Positions 17,910 through 26,082 of a DNA stretch of 64,000 nt are shown here, in pieces. This stretch comes from Thiocapsa sp. (GTDB lineage: Bacteria; Pseudomonadota; Gammaproteobacteria; Chromatiales; Chromatiaceae). The stretch spans positions 3,972,001 through 4,036,000 of the forward strand of contig NZ_CP073760.1 in the NCBI RefSeq assembly GCF_018399035.1, given 5' to 3'. The notes beneath the pieces were generated by a model. That model saw nothing but the letters and a program-made list of their open reading frames with translations, was not told where the DNA came from and did not search any database. The stretch's first letter is position 1, and each line of letters begins with the position of its first letter. The translations under genes and the position numbers were made by a program.

Positions 17910-19131
17910 TTACTGGTTTCTCAGGCATGCGTTGAAGATGTCGGATGCATCTTGGTTATCGGACTCGGTGCTGCGGAAAACCGGCGAACCCATCTCTTGC
18001 CAGAATTCACCCGCCCCGGCGGATGGAGGATTGCTGCAGTTCATACGGCACCGCCGGTGACTGGTGAGGCCATTCAGGAAGGGGCCATTCATCGCCCCGG
18101 CAGGGTCGGTGAATCGATTGTTGTCGGTATCCGGAAACTCGGCCGTAGGATGCCTCCAGCTCAGGAACCATCCGCCTCCGTCGGCACCGGCGGTAAGATC
18201 GCCTCCGATATATTTCGACGCCTGATCGCCCGGCGTCGTATCGGTCTCGTACCACTCGACCGAGGCAATCTGCTGGATGACATCGCCATTGAAAGGAGCC
18301 GCTACAGGGTAACCGAAGGCGATCGTCAATTGGGATGACGGCCAGTTGTAGGTCAGTCCGGAATAACCGGTGATATCCCCGATTGCGCTGAAGCGCTCGT
18401 CTCCGGTCGGGTTGGTGATCAGGCAGGCGTAGTCATAATCGTAGTCGCCCCTGAAATGATAAGCGTTGGCCGCATAGACACCCCTCGTCGCCCAGCAGCC
18501 TATTCCATTTAGAGGTCCGCTTTGGTTGTAGCCCGGACAGAAAAGGAAGTTTGTTCCCCAAGTCCCCCGCCCATTGCTCACGCAATGAGCAGCCGTTGCG
18601 ATTACACTGCGTCCGATCACGGTTGCGGAGCAGACGCGATCTTTTCCGTCCAGCGTCAGAAAGAGCTTTCCGTGAATGGATCTAGGCCATACCTGATAGG
18701 AACCCTGCATGCTCCAGCGCTGAAAAGGGGGGTAAGGCCCATCCTGAGGATTCGCTGGTGGGGAGCCGAAGGTTGACTGAATTTGGTTCGGCATCGCGCT
18801 GTCGAGTGCGATGGCCGAGGTATCAAACGTCTCGAAATCCGAATCCTCGGAAATGGGGGGCGGCCGGGATGAGGATCGGTGGATCGGAATGCGTTTCAAA
18901 GACCTCGGTCGACTGCATTGATTGGCTGTCGGTGTCGGGTCGTCTTTGAAGCACGACCGGGAGCGCCTTCTCCATTCGCTCCGAGGACCAGTAAGTCTCA
19001 GTACTCAGAGATTGCGCTGCAATCAGATCCACCGGCATTGAAACCGTGCCTTCAGGAGGAGCAGAGGATACCTTTGAGGACAGGGTAACTGCCCCCAAGA
19101 TGATCACCGTGACAAGTTGTACCCTATTCAT
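17910..19131 (-). pseudogene. Secreted trypsin-like serine protease, frameshifted, catalytic Ser lost
   Basis: An N-terminal frame from 19131 has a signal peptide (MNRVQLVTVIILGAVTLSS) and pro-region to about 18840. The protease domain continues in another frame to 17910, so one frameshift lies near FRGFGF/ETFDTSA. The catalytic His is in VIATAAHCV and the Asp is probably in DYDYACLI. At the nucleophile position GADGGGWF replaces the expected GxSGGxW, putting Asp in place of Ser. Three cysteines near CRMNCSNPP suggest disulphides. Either this is a decayed protease or the domain was already a pseudoprotease before the frameshift. Closest family by eye is the S1/V8-like group. Confidence 0.7.
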
Positions 19132-19802
19132 TTGATTGATCCTTTTCTTTATGTTTAGGGGGCGAAGCGTTTCCTTCGTGTGCCGTTCAGAATATCCGAG
19201 CATTATGCTCGTACACAAACTAATTCATGTATGATTTCGGTTTCAAGTAAAGAAATGTAAAGTAACGTAGCCGTAACATTCGGATTTGCAAAACCATACG
19301 TTGTGATGCCCTACGCTTGATTAGGGTTATGGGCGAAACGATGATCAAGGCCCCCGTGCGGTACGTTCCGCCGCGTCCAGGATCTCCTGCAGCCTTTCGT
19401 TCGGCTCGGTTGGCCAGTGCGCTCAGTGTGGGCCGCAGCTTTCGCCGAACGACGGGATCGCCATGATCTCCAAGAGCAGGGTGGGGTGATTGCGCAGCGT
19501 CGCGGTGATGGCGGTGTAGAGGGTCACATCGTCGTCGACCGGATCCTCGTCGCCGCTGCTCCAGGCACAGAACCACGTGGTGGCGAAGCCGATCAGCCAG
19601 GCGAGCTGAAATCCGAGATGTCCGAGCGGGGGCAGGTGCCGGGGGTCGAGCGGATCGGTGAAGCAGAGGGCACCGAGCGCGAACCAGTCACCGCCGATGC
19701 CATGTTCCGGAGAATCAGTCGCGTCGAGGGGGCAGGTGCGCGAGGGTCGGCGGCAAGTATCCATGTCCGAGTGTCCATAACCGTTTCGTTGACGGATGAA
19801 GT
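19132..19802. other. No confident gene; possible remnant
   Basis: A minus-strand frame at 19423-19866 contains a hydrophobic helix (GFQLAWLIGFATTWFCAW) but no recognisable family and no good start, so it may be a fragment. CGATGATCAAGGCC at 19337-19350 matches 14 bases of the DUF6399 IS end without an IS beside it. Confidence 0.35.
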
Positions 19803-19900
19803 CTAAACCGCTTTCGTCGTTTTTTGAAGGGGATGACTCGCCGACGGATTCGACGGCAAGGCTCAAGGATTTTTCCGACCTTTGCTGAGACGCGGTTTAA
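19803..19900. repeat. Palindromic repeat unit, divergent
   Basis: Opens with CTAAACCGC and closes with GACGCGGTTTAA, about 98 bp. The middle is unlike the other units and contains CGTCGTTTTTTGAAGGGGAT. Confidence 0.6.
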
Positions 19901-20025
19901 GATCGACACATCGAAGACACATCGAAGCGTTCGGCCGCCCCTTCAGGGCTTGAGTTGGATGGATCCTTATCCCGGGGCGTTGCCCCGGGCTCGCGAGGTG
20001 AGCCCCGTTGGGGCATCGGAATCGG

Positions 20026-20712
20026 TCATTCGCTCTCGAGCCTCAGGCGGTAGCCGTGGCCGCGTACCGGCCAAATCACGAGGGTGCCGATACCGCCGTC
20101 ACGCAGCTTGCGCCGAATGTTGCCGATGTGGACATCGAGCGTGCGGTCTTCCGGGGTCAAGGGCTCGCGGTGCAGCAGATGTGCGCGGCTCACGGCCCGT
20201 CCGTGCTGACGCATCAAGGTCTCCAGGATACGGGATTCCTTCTCGGTCAATCGCAGGGAGACCCCGCTGGACAGGTCGCTCAGGCTCTGGGCGCTCGGGT
20301 CGAGCCTCACCGTGCCCAGTTGGATCGCCTCGTGACGGCTCGCCTCGAACGTGTGCCGTCTGAGGACGGCTCGGATGCGTGCGAGCAGCTCCTCGACCTC
20401 GAAGGGTTTGGTGATGTAGTCATCGGCACCAGCATCCAAGCCGTCGATGCGATCTTGGAGATCATCGCGTCCGGTCAGGATCATGACGGCAGCGGGGGTG
20501 GAGCCGACGAGCTCGCGGGTCAGATCCATGCCGTCCTCAGCATCCAGATTGAGATCCAGGAGCACAAGATCCGCGCCCTCGTGACGATAGAGTCGGCGCA
20601 TCTCGGATCCGTTGGCGGCGACCGACACCGCGTAACCCGCGTGCGTCAGATGACGCGCAAGGACACGACTCATGCGCGGGTCGTCTTCGACGACGATAAT
20701 GGTGGCAGGAAT
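20026..20712 (-). CDS. OmpR/PhoB-family response regulator, apparent ATT start
   Basis: A two-component transcription regulator. The receiver has acidic residues E9-D10-D11, phosphoacceptor D53 in LVLLDLNLD and Lys in ITKPFEVEEL. A winged-helix DNA-binding domain follows (LRLTEKESRILETLM, TLDVHIGNIRRKL, VRGHGYRL). The first ATG (20673) lies inside the receiver, after VVEDDPR, so it cannot be the natural start. The frame is open upstream to ATT CCT GCC at 20712, six bases after AAGGAG. Either ATT is used as a rare start or an original ATG has mutated. No histidine kinase is adjacent; an IS remnant lies immediately upstream. Confidence 0.8.
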   Translation of the reverse strand: MPATIIVVEDDPRMSRVLARHLTHAGYAVSVAANGSEMRRLYRHEGADLVLLDLNLDAEDGMDLTRELVGSTPAAVMILTGRDDLQDRIDGLDAGADDYITKPFEVEELLARIRAVLRRHTFEASRHEAIQLGTVRLDPSAQSLSDLSSGVSLRLTEKESRILETLMRQHGRAVSRAHLLHREPLTPEDRTLDVHIGNIRRKLRDGGIGTLVIWPVRGHGYRLRLESE

Positions 20713-20760
20713 ACTCGTCTCCTTAGCTCAAGCTTAACACTTCACCCTAAGACTCCTTTA

Positions 20761-21284
20761 CTTTCATTGGCTTACGCCAAACGAAGAAGTGGGTGAGTGG
20801 CACTACAAACATGCCATTCTTCGGGATGCGGGATCAGACAATCATTTTATGCACACCTCCCGGGGTGGGGTCGCTGCCCAGTGCCCGGATGATCGCCAGC
20901 TGCGCCGGTTCGGGTTGGGTGGCCTTGCGCACATGCAGGGCGCGCCCGTCGGGACGGCGGAAGGTGGCGGTGCCCCGGCATTGGCCGGCGAGGATCGCGC
21001 GCAGGCTGGACCACAGCTCGGTGATGCCGTGTGCCTGCAGGCGCCGCCGGATGATCTGGACGAACTGATAGGCCAGCACGGTGATGAACAGGTGTCCCTC
21101 GGCCCGCTCCGCGGTCTGATGGTAGACCGGGCGCAGACCCAGCTCCGACTTCAAGGAGCGGAACACCGCATCCAGGTCGGTGAGCATGACGTCGATCCGC
21201 CACAGCTGCTCGGAATTCCACGTCGGCTCGTTGGTGCGCAGGCAATAGACCCCGGGGTGCGTCAGGAGAGTGCCGTCGACCGGT
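20761..21284 (-). mobile_element. IS1634-family remnant (3' 524 bp)
   Basis: Matches 38188-38711, the transposase 3' end plus the IS end beginning CTTTCATTGGCTTACGCC, over exactly 524 bp and then stops at GTCGACCGGT. It contains the transposase C-terminus (FRSLKSELGLRPVYH to GGVHKMIV). Inactive. Confidence 0.85.
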
Positions 21285-21409
21285 GCGCGGACCCGCGCCG
21301 GGATCGCGGCATTGCACCTGGATCTCGGCTACCGATCGGGCATCGGCGCTCGCGGCACGCTCCTCGTCACACCTCTTTACGGAACTTGTTTTGAATCCGG
21401 CGGATTCCA

Positions 21410-22264
21410 ATGCCTATCATCAACATTGTATATCCTGCTCGCCGTCCTGTCGCCGGCCTCGCATCGACGGACTGCCCGCCCCCGAAACCGATGCGTTGCC
21501 CCACCGAGAGCGGCCCTGTCTCGTCCGGCGGAAAACAGGGCGATCAGCCTGACGGGGATCGTGTCGCGTGCCGGGATCCGGAACCCTACGGCGCAACACG
21601 TCCGGATGGCTCGGTCCACACGTCGGAAGGATCGCCCGCGACATACGAAGTCCGGATCGAGGAAAAGCCTTTGTCGGCGCTGACGTCATCGGAGCGCCAT
21701 CGCCTGCGCATTCTCACCGACGGCACCGGCGACTCCCACATGCTTGCCGTTCTTCGCGAGCATCCGAAGCAGGCGCTGTGCTTCTTGGCGCGCTCGGAAT
21801 TCGAGATCCTCGGCTGGAGCTTGGTGCGTTGGTTCAAACCGTTTTGCGAGCGACCGCGCAATGCGCATCTGAGCGTCTTCGTCGCGCCTGAATGGCGTCG
21901 CTACGGGTTGGGGCGGGCCTTGATCGAGGAAGCGGTGCAGTTCGCCGTCACGCACGGACTGACGGCATGGGTGTACGCCGGCGGAAGCGATCAGCGTGAC
22001 TTCTATCTCCGTTGTCCGTCGGTCGAGCACATCAGCGACACCCTTTCGAATGCGCTGAACAAACCGAGCTGCCGGAAACCATCCCCGTCAACCAAACCCG
22101 ATCCTCCCCGCTCCAACGCCCCACTCCCGGCACCGACAGAGCGTCAGCGAAACCCATCCAGCCCGCGCCAAGCGCATCGGACCGAAACCCGGCAAGGCGG
22201 CGGTTTGGAGGATGGGTTTCGCTGCGCTCTACCGGTCGTCTGGTTTGGGTGTAGGTGGGTGTAG
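21410..22264 (+). CDS. GNAT-family N-acetyltransferase
   Basis: The GNAT core is visible around residues 75-205, with the acetyl-CoA loop in VAPEWRRYGLGRALIEEAV followed by AVTHGLTAWVY and a terminal DFYLR. Substrate unknown. The first ~75 residues are low in recognisable structure and the last ~75 are Pro/Ser/Arg-rich and run into an inverted-repeat element and tandem repeats. The natural protein is therefore probably shorter and the 3' end altered by insertion of repeat sequence. It stands alone between an IS remnant and the duplicated segment. Confidence 0.6.
   Translation: MPIINIVYPARRPVAGLASTDCPPPKPMRCPTESGPVSSGGKQGDQPDGDRVACRDPEPYGATRPDGSVHTSEGSPATYEVRIEEKPLSALTSSERHRLRILTDGTGDSHMLAVLREHPKQALCFLARSEFEILGWSLVRWFKPFCERPRNAHLSVFVAPEWRRYGLGRALIEEAVQFAVTHGLTAWVYAGGSDQRDFYLRCPSVEHISDTLSNALNKPSCRKPSPSTKPDPPRSNAPLPAPTERQRNPSSPRQAHRTETRQGGGLEDGFRCALPVVWFGCRWV
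22145..22224. repeat. MITE-like inverted repeat
   Basis: CAGCGAAACCCATCC (22145-22159) and its exact complement GGATGGGTTTCGCTG (22210-22224) flank about 50 bp. Sequences with GAAACCCATCC ends are common dispersed repeats in proteobacteria. Confidence 0.6.
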
Positions 22265-22280
22265 GTGGGTGTAGGTGGGT
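22251..22280. repeat. Tandem repeat GTAGGTGGGT x3
   Basis: Three perfect 10-bp units just before the duplicated segment begins. Confidence 0.85.
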
Positions 22281-22302
22281 GGAGGATGGGTGCGCGCTAG
22301 TC

Positions 22303-22572
22303 GCTGCCTTGGAGCCCTGCCGCTCTGGCTGGTGCCTCATCGAGGGTCGGGTGGCCGGGTGCTTTCGAGAGGTCCGCGAGGAGCTTGGGCAGATCGACGG
22401 ACGATCGTTGCTCTCGTTGTATTTCCTGGTTCCGCGTGCGCAGGGCGAACACTTTGTCGAATGTCTGCGGCAGGACGCGTCGAGTCTGCGCGGGACGGGG
22501 CTCTTGACCGATCCATGGCCACCCTACAATTTTGTTGGAGCCATCGATGACGATATCCGATCACTGGATTGA
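22303..22572 (+). pseudogene. C-terminal fragment of GvpL/GvpF, copy B
   Basis: Same remnant as at 10264-10551, here with LLTDPWPPYNFV, so the Gly of the family motif GPWPPY has become Asp. Non-functional. Confidence 0.7.
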
Positions 22573-23323
22573 AACGGTCGCGGGCGATCCCGATCATCCG
22601 CGGCCGCTCGATCGCGCGGCCGCACGCTTGACCGGCTACCCGGCGGACGTCGTGATGCACCGCGGATTCTCGGAGCTCTTTCCGGAGACGGAACGCCCGG
22701 AGGTCGAGATGGCCTTGTCCCGGGCGACGGTGTTGCCGGGCAGTCTGAGCGAGGAGTGGACGCTGAGCACGGCATCGGGTGAGGGGCTCGCCGTATCCTG
22801 GACCATCGCGCCCATGTCGAGCGAGGACGGAACCCTGATCGGGATGGAGAAGATGACCCTGGTGGAGCCGCTTGCCCTGCTGAAGCAGGCCCTTTCGGTC
22901 GTGAGCCATCAGGCGCAGATCGCGCGTATCGAGGTCGAGATGCAGGTCGGCGATCGGCCGTTGTGGGCGCGCGGTGTGCCGAGTCTGCTCGAGCAGGCGT
23001 TCATCAATCTCTTTCTCAATGCCATTGCGGCCATGCCTGCGGGCGGCCGGCTCACCATCGAGGTCGACCAAAAGGGCGACGAGGTTTCGGTGCAGATCAG
23101 CGACACCGGGGTCGGCATCCACGCGGCGGACCTCCTCAGGATCTTCGATCCCTTCTATACCCGCTCGCCGATCGGGCAGGGCACCGGGCTCGGTCTGTCC
23201 ATCTGCTATTCGATCATTGAGCAGCATCGCGGACGGATCGACGTGCAAAGCGAGATCGGAGTCGGAACCTGTTTCCACGTCCGCCTGCCCTTGGCGGAAC
23301 CGCCGTGCAGTGATGATGCGTAA
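22547..23323 (+). pseudogene. Internally deleted PAS-kinase copy B (no phosphoacceptor His)
   Basis: Same two in-frame deletions as copy A (10526-11302), so the deletions predate the duplication. It is open over 258 codons with the ATPase motifs retained (NLFLNAIAAM, DTGVGI, GQGTGLGLS). It differs from copy A at a handful of residues, for example SLSEEW against SLNEEW and QKGDEVSVQIS against QDGDEVSVLLS, and at some positions is closer to the intact gene (NAIAAM). The receiver gene that should follow is destroyed after a few codons. Confidence 0.8.
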
Positions 23324-23610
23324 GCCCAGCCGTGATTGACGGGCAGCCCCCGACCTTCCTCACCGGACTGTTGCCATTTCCGAGCCTCGGCGGGAGGGCC
23401 TCGAGGTGCCCCGAGCGACGGTGACGGACTTGGGATGTTGCCGGGGAACGCGCCGATCGTCATGGTCCGGGCAGCCCAAGACGTTGCGCCTGCTCGGCGA
23501 GGTGTGTCTGTGGTACACCCCCCGGAATGGCCGCAGCTGGCCTTCATCAACGAAGAGTTCGTTCGCCAATGCGGCGATACCCTGTTCGCGGCTTCACCGC
23601 CCGAACGCAA

Positions 23611-23636
23611 CAGCCCCGACCTGTCGGCCGGGGCTG
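23611..23636 (-). terminator. Peroxiredoxin terminator stem, copy B (weakened)
   Basis: The same GC-rich stem as copy A, but on the minus strand it is followed by GTTG instead of TTTT, so termination is probably weaker. Confidence 0.45.
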
Positions 23637-23665
23637 TGCGCGTCATTCCAGCCCGATGCGCAGGC

Positions 23666-24382
23666 TCAGAGCGATTTCTTGCAGAAGTACCAGTCCACGC
23701 AGTCGTACTCGCCGCCCGCGACCCGTGCGTTCGTCTTGCAGAAGTACCATTCCACGCAGTCGTACTCGCCGCTCGCGACCCGTGCGTTCGCCTCGTCCAA
23801 GCTGCCCGGCGGCGGGACGATGACCTGCTCGCCCGGCTGCCAGTTCTCGGGTGTGGCCACCTTGTAGGCGTCGGAGGTCTGCATGGCCTTCACCAGACGC
23901 AGGATCTCGTCGATCGAGCGGCCGTTGCTCATCGGATAGTAGAGCATGGCCCGCAGCACGCCTTGCGGATCGATCACGAAGGTCGCGCGCACTGCCGAGG
24001 TATCGCTCGCCCCGGGCTGAATCATGCCGTAGGCCTTGGCGACCTGCATGGAGAGGTCGGCGATGATCGGAAAACCGATCTCCACGTCGAACTTCTCCTT
24101 GATGTTGCGCACCCAGGCGACGTGGCTGTAGTGGCTGTCGATGGAGAGGCCGAGCAGATCGCAGTCGAGTGCCTGGAAATCGGCATGGCGGCGGGCGAAG
24201 CCCATGAGCTCGGTGGTGCACGCCGGGGTGAAGTCGGCCGGATGCGTGAAGAGCACCAGCCACTTGCCGCGGTAGTCTTCCAGGGTCTTGCGGCCATGGG
24301 TGGTCGGGGCATCGAAGGCCGGGGCCGGCTCGTTCAGCCGCGGCATGGCGGGGGCGGTCATGGTCTCGTTGATCATGATCAT
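23666..24382 (-). CDS. 1-Cys peroxiredoxin (AhpC/TSA, Prx6-like), copy B
   Basis: 238 residues, with the peroxidatic Cys in DFTPACTTEL and the C-terminal Prx domain (TPENWQPGEQVIVPP). The middle reads VAKAYGMIQPGASDTSAVRA, the uninterrupted family-like version, which is why copy A is judged to carry compensating frameshifts. It has the same duplicated C-terminal module ending YFCKKSL. Start after CGGAAG. This is the better candidate for the working enzyme, although the active-site neighbours Ala and Leu (VCTTEF in copy A) are the less usual residues. Confidence 0.88.
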   Translation of the reverse strand: MIMINETMTAPAMPRLNEPAPAFDAPTTHGRKTLEDYRGKWLVLFTHPADFTPACTTELMGFARRHADFQALDCDLLGLSIDSHYSHVAWVRNIKEKFDVEIGFPIIADLSMQVAKAYGMIQPGASDTSAVRATFVIDPQGVLRAMLYYPMSNGRSIDEILRLVKAMQTSDAYKVATPENWQPGEQVIVPPPGSLDEANARVASGEYDCVEWYFCKTNARVAGGEYDCVDWYFCKKSL

Positions 24383-24433
24383 GGGGCGATCTTCCGGAGT
24401 TCAGTGGTTGCTACGGGCATTGGTCATAACTCC

Positions 24434-24460
24434 GTTGCGCCAGGCAAAGCCTGGCGCAAC
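24434..24460. other. Perfect hairpin replacing the spacer in copy B
   Basis: GTTGCGCCAGGC AAA GCCTGGCGCAAC, a 12-bp perfect stem with a three-base loop, upstream of the peroxiredoxin gene. No T-run follows. Copy A has an unrelated ~90 bp here. Confidence 0.7.
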
Positions 24461-24812
24461 GGGACTATGATCAAGGCCGTTGTTGCGTCATCCCTCGCAT
24501 GAGGTTGACGCTATATTAGCGATCGCCGATGAACACAAGAAGTCGTTTTTTGCGATGGCGATCATCGTTCAAGACGAGTGATTTATATCAATCGATTGCC
24601 GAGAGCGATTTATCGAGGAGCGAACGGCCGATTCTTTCCGTGGGGCCGGCGCAGCGTCGTGGTGGAACCGGACCGCGTCGGGGTGTCAGTGACGCTCGCG
24701 CCGACGGTCTTGGCATTCGGATCGCGTCAAGCGGTGCGATCGCGTCGGCGCCCCGTAATCCCCCATACGAGCTGCGCCGCATTCGGGCATCGCTGCGGAG
24801 AACGTCGATCCG

Positions 24813-25025
24813 TCAGGAGACACGGGCTGTCCGCGAGGATTCTTTCGGCCCGACGAGCTCGAGGTGACCGGCGCCGGCCACGCGCAGCCGGTACAGTCGG
24901 CCGCGATGCAGGATGCACAGCTCCCCGGCCGGGTCGAACAGCTCGGCGCTGAAGACGGCGTCTTGGCTGTCGGGCCCCGGCAGCGACCTCCCGGGATGCT
25001 CGGCGTGCTCGCCCCGGGCGCTCAT
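24813..25025 (-). CDS. hemP: HemP/HmuP-like small protein, copy B
   Basis: 70 residues, the same as the 12868-13080 protein apart from a few substitutions (GELCILHRGRLYRLRVAG). ATGA overlap with the small membrane protein gene is retained. The Fur box of copy A is absent upstream, so expression is probably not iron-controlled in the same way, or is lost. Confidence 0.5.
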   Translation of the reverse strand: MSARGEHAEHPGRSLPGPDSQDAVFSAELFDPAGELCILHRGRLYRLRVAGAGHLELVGPKESSRTARVS

Positions 25026-25207
25026 GAGGCGCTCTCCGCTTCGGCGGAGCGGCCCATCACCGGCAACGCGTTCGGGCCGGCGTGCCGTGCAGCGGGTGTG
25101 CGATCCAGCGCGGACGAGGCGCCGGGCGGAGGTGTCGCGGTGTGGGCGCCCATCAAACCGAGCAGGAGGACACCTGTTGCAACCGTACTGACGAGAAGCG
25201 CGCGCAT
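25022..25207 (-). CDS. Small single-pass membrane or exported protein, copy B
   Basis: The hydrophobic helix LLVSTVATGVLLLGLMG and Pro-rich tail are as in copy A. The homology with copy A ends exactly at the start codon (25205-25207). The frame stays open upstream to 25351 without any recognisable protein. Confidence 0.45.
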   Translation of the reverse strand: MRALLVSTVATGVLLLGLMGAHTATPPPGASSALDRTPAARHAGPNALPVMGRSAEAESAS

Positions 25208-25238
25208 GAAACCCGGTTCGCTGCGGGGTTTACGTCTG

Positions 25239-25260
25239 GAAATGCAACGCAATAACATCG
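25239..25260. promoter_or_regulatory. Possible Zur-like operator before the DUF1826 gene
   Basis: GAAATGCAACGCAATAACATCG partly resembles the Zur consensus (GAAATGTTATA-N-TATAACATTTC) in its outer half-sites. It lies in the divergent region before the disrupted DUF1826 gene. The match is imperfect. Confidence 0.25.
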
Positions 25261-25450
25261 TGCGCAGTGCTTCGGCCGAGCCCTTGCGGTTGCCGCGACC
25301 CGCGGTGCAAGAGCGAAGGATCGCCTCCGCGTATCCTGTCCGAGCCGCCAAACGGATCCTCGCGACCCTCGCGACCCTCGCCGATCCCGACAGGGGCGAC
25401 CGCCATCCGGCATCGCCCGGATTCGACCGTTTGGCCTGGAGGTGTCAGCC

Positions 25451-25800
25451 ATGAGCGTGCAGTCCGTGATCCCGAGCGACGCGCCGCTCGGGCTCGGCAG
25501 CCCAACCGACGCCGTGCAACGGGCCGATACCCTGGCGGACCTGACCCGGATCTTCGTGCCGGAGATCCAGATCTGTGTCCACTCACCCCCCGGCAGACCG
25601 AACATGCACGGCGCACTCGCGCACCTCCACGCGAGCGGAGTGTCCGGCCTGCGGGCGGTCGTCCGGCTCTCCGCCGGTGGCGTACCCGACATCGAGGCTC
25701 TGCCGCTTGCGCCGACGTTCGCGCATCCGGCGCTCATACGCGAGCTCGCCTTCCTGCTGGAACTCTACGGCGACCTGCTCGGCTGCGAGCACATCGAAGG
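25451..25800 (+). pseudogene. DUF1826-family gene, 5' part, split by an IS605-type element
   Basis: Starts MSVQSVIPSDAPLG and matches the N-terminal half of DUF1826 proteins: RIFVPEIQICVHSPPGRP, then LAFLLELYGDLLGCEHI. After that the frame enters the element and stops. The missing half is at 27378-27697. Function of the family is unknown; its members tend to sit in metal-homeostasis neighbourhoods (from memory). Confidence 0.75.
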
Positions 25801-25868
25801 AGTTCATGGATGAACGACGCCCCCCCAGCCCGATTGCGTAGCGTGCGGAGCAGAGGGCGCGAAGGCCA

Positions 25869-26039
25869 TCAAGGGTTGTCCGCCCCGCCATCCTTCGAGC
25901 GCAGCGAGCCTCGTTCCAGGTAGCGCTTCAGTGCAGTGACGACCATGTTGCTGAGCGTGCGGTTCTCAAGTTTGGCTTGCGCCTTGAGTAATTCGATCAA
26001 CGCGGGATCGACGCGGACATTCAGTGGAACTTTCGGCAT
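25869..26039 (-). CDS. Small ribbon-helix-helix (Arc/CopG-like) protein
   Basis: 56 residues: a beta strand KVPLNVRVDPALIELLKAQA followed by two helices ending MVVTALKRYLERG, the pattern of MetJ/Arc-type DNA-binding proteins. It is transcribed away from tnpB with about 44 bp between the two start codons, and ATATTTACGTAAACAG lies in that gap as a possible promoter/operator. It may repress its own and tnpB transcription. It occupies the position where tnpA often lies in IS605-type elements. Confidence 0.7.
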   Translation of the reverse strand: MPKVPLNVRVDPALIELLKAQAKLENRTLSNMVVTALKRYLERGSLRSKDGGADNP

Positions 26040-26082
26040 GGCTGTATTGCTTTATATTTACGTAAACAGTACGATAGCACAC

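Larger units (their letters stand above)
22299..25207. repeat. Segmental duplication, copy B (~2.9 kb, direct)
   Basis: Direct copy of 10272-13262. It ends at the start codon of the small membrane protein gene, after which the upstream DNA differs and the Fur box is missing. Confidence 0.9.
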
